Source: Deltaproteobacteria bacterium (GTDB taxonomy: Bacteria; Bdellovibrionota_C; UBA2361; OMII01). Taken from it: a stretch of 34,273 nt of DNA. Shown piece after piece: positions 32,176-34,273 of the stretch. The stretch spans positions 1-34,273 of the forward strand of contig CANLJX010000017.1 of assembly GCA_947491545.1 (NCBI GenBank). The letters run 5' to 3'. The notes under the pieces were generated by a model, which made no database searches, had not been told where the DNA came from, and worked only from the letters and a program-made list of their open reading frames with translations. The translations under genes and the position numbers were made by a program. The stretch's first letter is position 1. Each line of letters opens with the position of its first letter.

Positions 32176-34273
32176 CTATCCCTGCGCCTCTTGCCAGCTG
32201 TGTCCCGAGCCAACGTCAACCTTGAGCGGCACAGAGAGCTCCATCACCCCCTCCATCGCCTGCTGCACAGCATCGAGAAGTTCCTTATTCTTCGCAGCGC
32301 CATGATCAGGCGCCTCGATCAGAAGTTCGTCGTGGATCTGAAGGATTAGCGACGCGCCTGGGAATTTCTCTCGCAGCAGCTTGTCCACTTCAATCATCGC
32401 CACCTTGATGATGTCGGCAGCCGAGCCTTGCAGCGGCGCATTGATAGCGGCGCGCAGCGCGAAGCCCTGGTCGCGGCCGCTCGTGTCGATCGAGCTGATG
32501 ACGCGCTTGCGGCCGAAGATCGTCTGCACCTCGCCGTTTGATAGCGCTGCTTCCTCAAGCTTTGCGAAGTACGCCTTCACTCGCGGGTAGCGGCTGAAGT
32601 AGTTCTGGATGTACGAGCTGGCCTGCCCAACAGGAATGCCCAGCTCCTTGCCAAGCCGGAATGCGCCCATGCCGTACACGATGCCGAAGTTGATCGTCTT
32701 TCCGACCCGACGCTCGTTGTCAGTGACCTCATCGCCCTGCAACAGCCCCATAATCTCACGCGCCGTGTTGGCGTGAATGTCCGTGCCCTCCTTGAAGGCC
32801 CGGATCAGGTTCTCGTCGCCGCTCAGGTGCGCAAGTAGCCGAAGCTCAATCTGCGAGTAGTCCGCCGCGACGAAGAAGCTCCCCTTCTCTGGGATGAAAG
32901 CCGAGCGGATACGGCCACCCTCTTTGCTCTTAATAGGGATGTTTTGCAGGTTGGGATCCGAGCTAGACAGCCGGCCCGTGCTCGTGATGGTTTGGTTCAG
33001 GCGAGTGTGAACGCGGCCCGTCTTCTCGCACACATCCTCTTGCAGGGCATCCGTGTAGGTAGACTTCAGCTTGTGCAGGCTGCGGAACTCGAGGATAAGC
33101 TTCGGCAGATCGTGGGTCTCCGAGAGCTTCTCAAGCACTGACGAATCGGTCGAAAAGCCGCTCTTGGTCTTCTTGACTCCCTTGGTCGAGATGCCGAGCT
33201 TTGTGAACAGCACCTCTGCGAGCTGCTTGGTCGAGTTGATGTTAAACTCGCAGCCCGCCAGCTCGTAGATGCGGCTTTCAAGCCCCTTGAGCTGGTCCTC
33301 GAACTCAACAGACATCTGCTTTAGCCGCGCCCTGTCGACCTTTACCCCCACAGACTCCATTCGCGCCAGCAGTGGAATGAGCGGCACCTCAAGCACGTTG
33401 AACACTTTTGCGAGGCCAGCCTCGTCGATCATCGGCAGCAGCTTTCCCTTGAGCAGCCACGCGTAGTGCGCGTCCTGGCAGGCATAGCGAGTCGCCTTCG
33501 GAATCGTCACTTCTGAGAAGTCCTGCGCGCCTTCAGTCACCACATCGTACTCTATCACCGGAAGCTGCAGGAACTCGTGCGCTAGGGCCGTAAGGTTAAA
33601 GCTGCGGCTGTCGGGGTTGAGCAAGTAGGCAGCCACCATCGAGTCGAAGGTGACGCCCTCAACCGGAATGCCGTGAATGCCGAGCACACCGATATCGTAC
33701 TTCAGGTTCTGTCCGCACTTTGAGACCTTTCGATCAGCAAAAATCTCGCGCGTCGCCTCGGCGAAATCATTCCAGGACACCTGGCCGCTCTCGCCCTTGT
33801 GCCCGAGCGGGACGTACCATGCGCTCGAGTCGTCCCAACAGAAGGAGGCCCCAACGATCTGGGCCTCGTGCAAGCTGAGAGAAGTCGTCTCCAGGTCAAA
33901 TGAGAACTCACCCTGCGCAGCGAGTGACCTCACCCAATCCGCAAAGTCATCGGCCAGCACGGCCTTGTAGTCGAACCCATCCGCGATCTCTTTGTTGTGG
34001 GATGCGCCAAGAATCCTCTGAAAATCCTTGAAGAGAGAGTGAAACTCAAACTTCTCAAAGAGCTCCCGCAGGTGCTCGACATCGAGCTCCTTCTTGGTGA
34101 GCAGCTCCTCGATGTTGGCGCTGCCGTCCTGAATCTCGTCGAGCGGTACGTTCGGATCAACCTCCACGAGCTTTCGCGACAGCCGCAGGATCTCGAGACC
34201 GCTCTCGATAGACTCCCCGATCTTCTTTCGGTTGCGGATCTCGGGATCGTTCTTGATCTCCTCAACTTTAGTG
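32176..34273 (-). CDS. polA: DNA polymerase I (cut by right edge)
   Basis: About 698 residues are visible; the frame continues unbroken to the window edge, so the 5' nuclease domain is mostly outside. The visible start (EEIKNDPEIRNRKKIGESIE) matches the end of that nuclease domain. The 3'-5' exonuclease domain follows with an intact FSFDLETTSLSL acidic motif and YACQDAHYAW. The polymerase domain has motif A (VAADYSQIELRLLAHLSGDE), motif B (RRVGKTINFGIVYGMGAF) and motif C (LILQIHDELLIEAP). The enzyme fills gaps in repair and removes Okazaki primers. The GTG at 34167 is an internal valine, not a start. All catalytic residues visible are intact, so proofreading should be active. Confidence 0.95.
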   Translation of the reverse strand, partial: TKVEEIKNDPEIRNRKKIGESIESGLEILRLSRKLVEVDPNVPLDEIQDGSANIEELLTKKELDVEHLRELFEKFEFHSLFKDFQRILGASHNKEIADGFDYKAVLADDFADWVRSLAAQGEFSFDLETTSLSLHEAQIVGASFCWDDSSAWYVPLGHKGESGQVSWNDFAEATREIFADRKVSKCGQNLKYDIGVLGIHGIPVEGVTFDSMVAAYLLNPDSRSFNLTALAHEFLQLPVIEYDVVTEGAQDFSEVTIPKATRYACQDAHYAWLLKGKLLPMIDEAGLAKVFNVLEVPLIPLLARMESVGVKVDRARLKQMSVEFEDQLKGLESRIYELAGCEFNINSTKQLAEVLFTKLGISTKGVKKTKSGFSTDSSVLEKLSETHDLPKLILEFRSLHKLKSTYTDALQEDVCEKTGRVHTRLNQTITSTGRLSSSDPNLQNIPIKSKEGGRIRSAFIPEKGSFFVAADYSQIELRLLAHLSGDENLIRAFKEGTDIHANTAREIMGLLQGDEVTDNERRVGKTINFGIVYGMGAFRLGKELGIPVGQASSYIQNYFSRYPRVKAYFAKLEEAALSNGEVQTIFGRKRVISSIDTSGRDQGFALRAAINAPLQGSAADIIKVAMIEVDKLLREKFPGASLILQIHDELLIEAPDHGAAKNKELLDAVQQAMEGVMELSVPLKVDVGSGHSWQEAQG

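Overview
This is a 34.3 kb stretch of a moderately GC-rich bacterial chromosome, densely packed and mostly housekeeping. The complete minC-minD-minE set, a CsrA, PgpA, a LapA-like inner-membrane domain and a lipobox-bearing peptidase point to a Gram-negative of proteobacterial or deltaproteobacterial grade. I cannot place it more precisely. There is no prophage, insertion sequence, CRISPR array, tRNA or rRNA.

Layout. The 3' end of an unrecognised gene opens the window. A minus-strand block follows: ahcY, csrA, then mazG with comF. ahcY has a long structured leader, and an orphan plus-strand terminator lies between csrA and mazG. From 4.8 to 8.3 kb the plus strand carries a zinc-ribbon membrane protein interrupted by an in-frame TAA, a class I/II aminotransferase and a double Lrp/AsnC-like regulator. 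A 53-residue small protein, gpmI, a LapA-TPR fusion and minE-minD-minC lie on the minus strand. The plus-strand operon pgpA - lipoprotein peptidase - pyrF is linked by two 4-base ATGA overlaps. An RNase II-family gene follows it.

From 19.6 to 26 kb the minus strand holds a hybrid sensor kinase, a double methyltransferase (TylF-like plus a second Rossmann domain) and a GT4 glycosyltransferase, the last two probably a surface-glycan pair. A phosphoribosyltransferase, a 62-residue protein and an ECF sigma / membrane anti-sigma / exported protein operon come next. The window ends with an unknown helical protein, a membrane-anchored alkaline-phosphatase-superfamily enzyme with Thr in place of the sulfatase nucleophile, and polA, cut by the right edge.

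The most interesting non-coding signal is a dispersed family of short palindromes found only between genes (about 4.76, 5.5, 17.3 and 24.3-24.4 kb). They share a core close to AGTTCTC-A/T-GAGAACT. Two subfamilies differ in their outer arms (CTACAA...TTGTAG and CCGCG...CGCGG), and the arms change together so that pairing is largely kept. They look like an uncharacterised REP-type element. Other leads are the ahcY leader ending in a terminator-like hairpin, the orphan terminator beside csrA, and the two small proteins.
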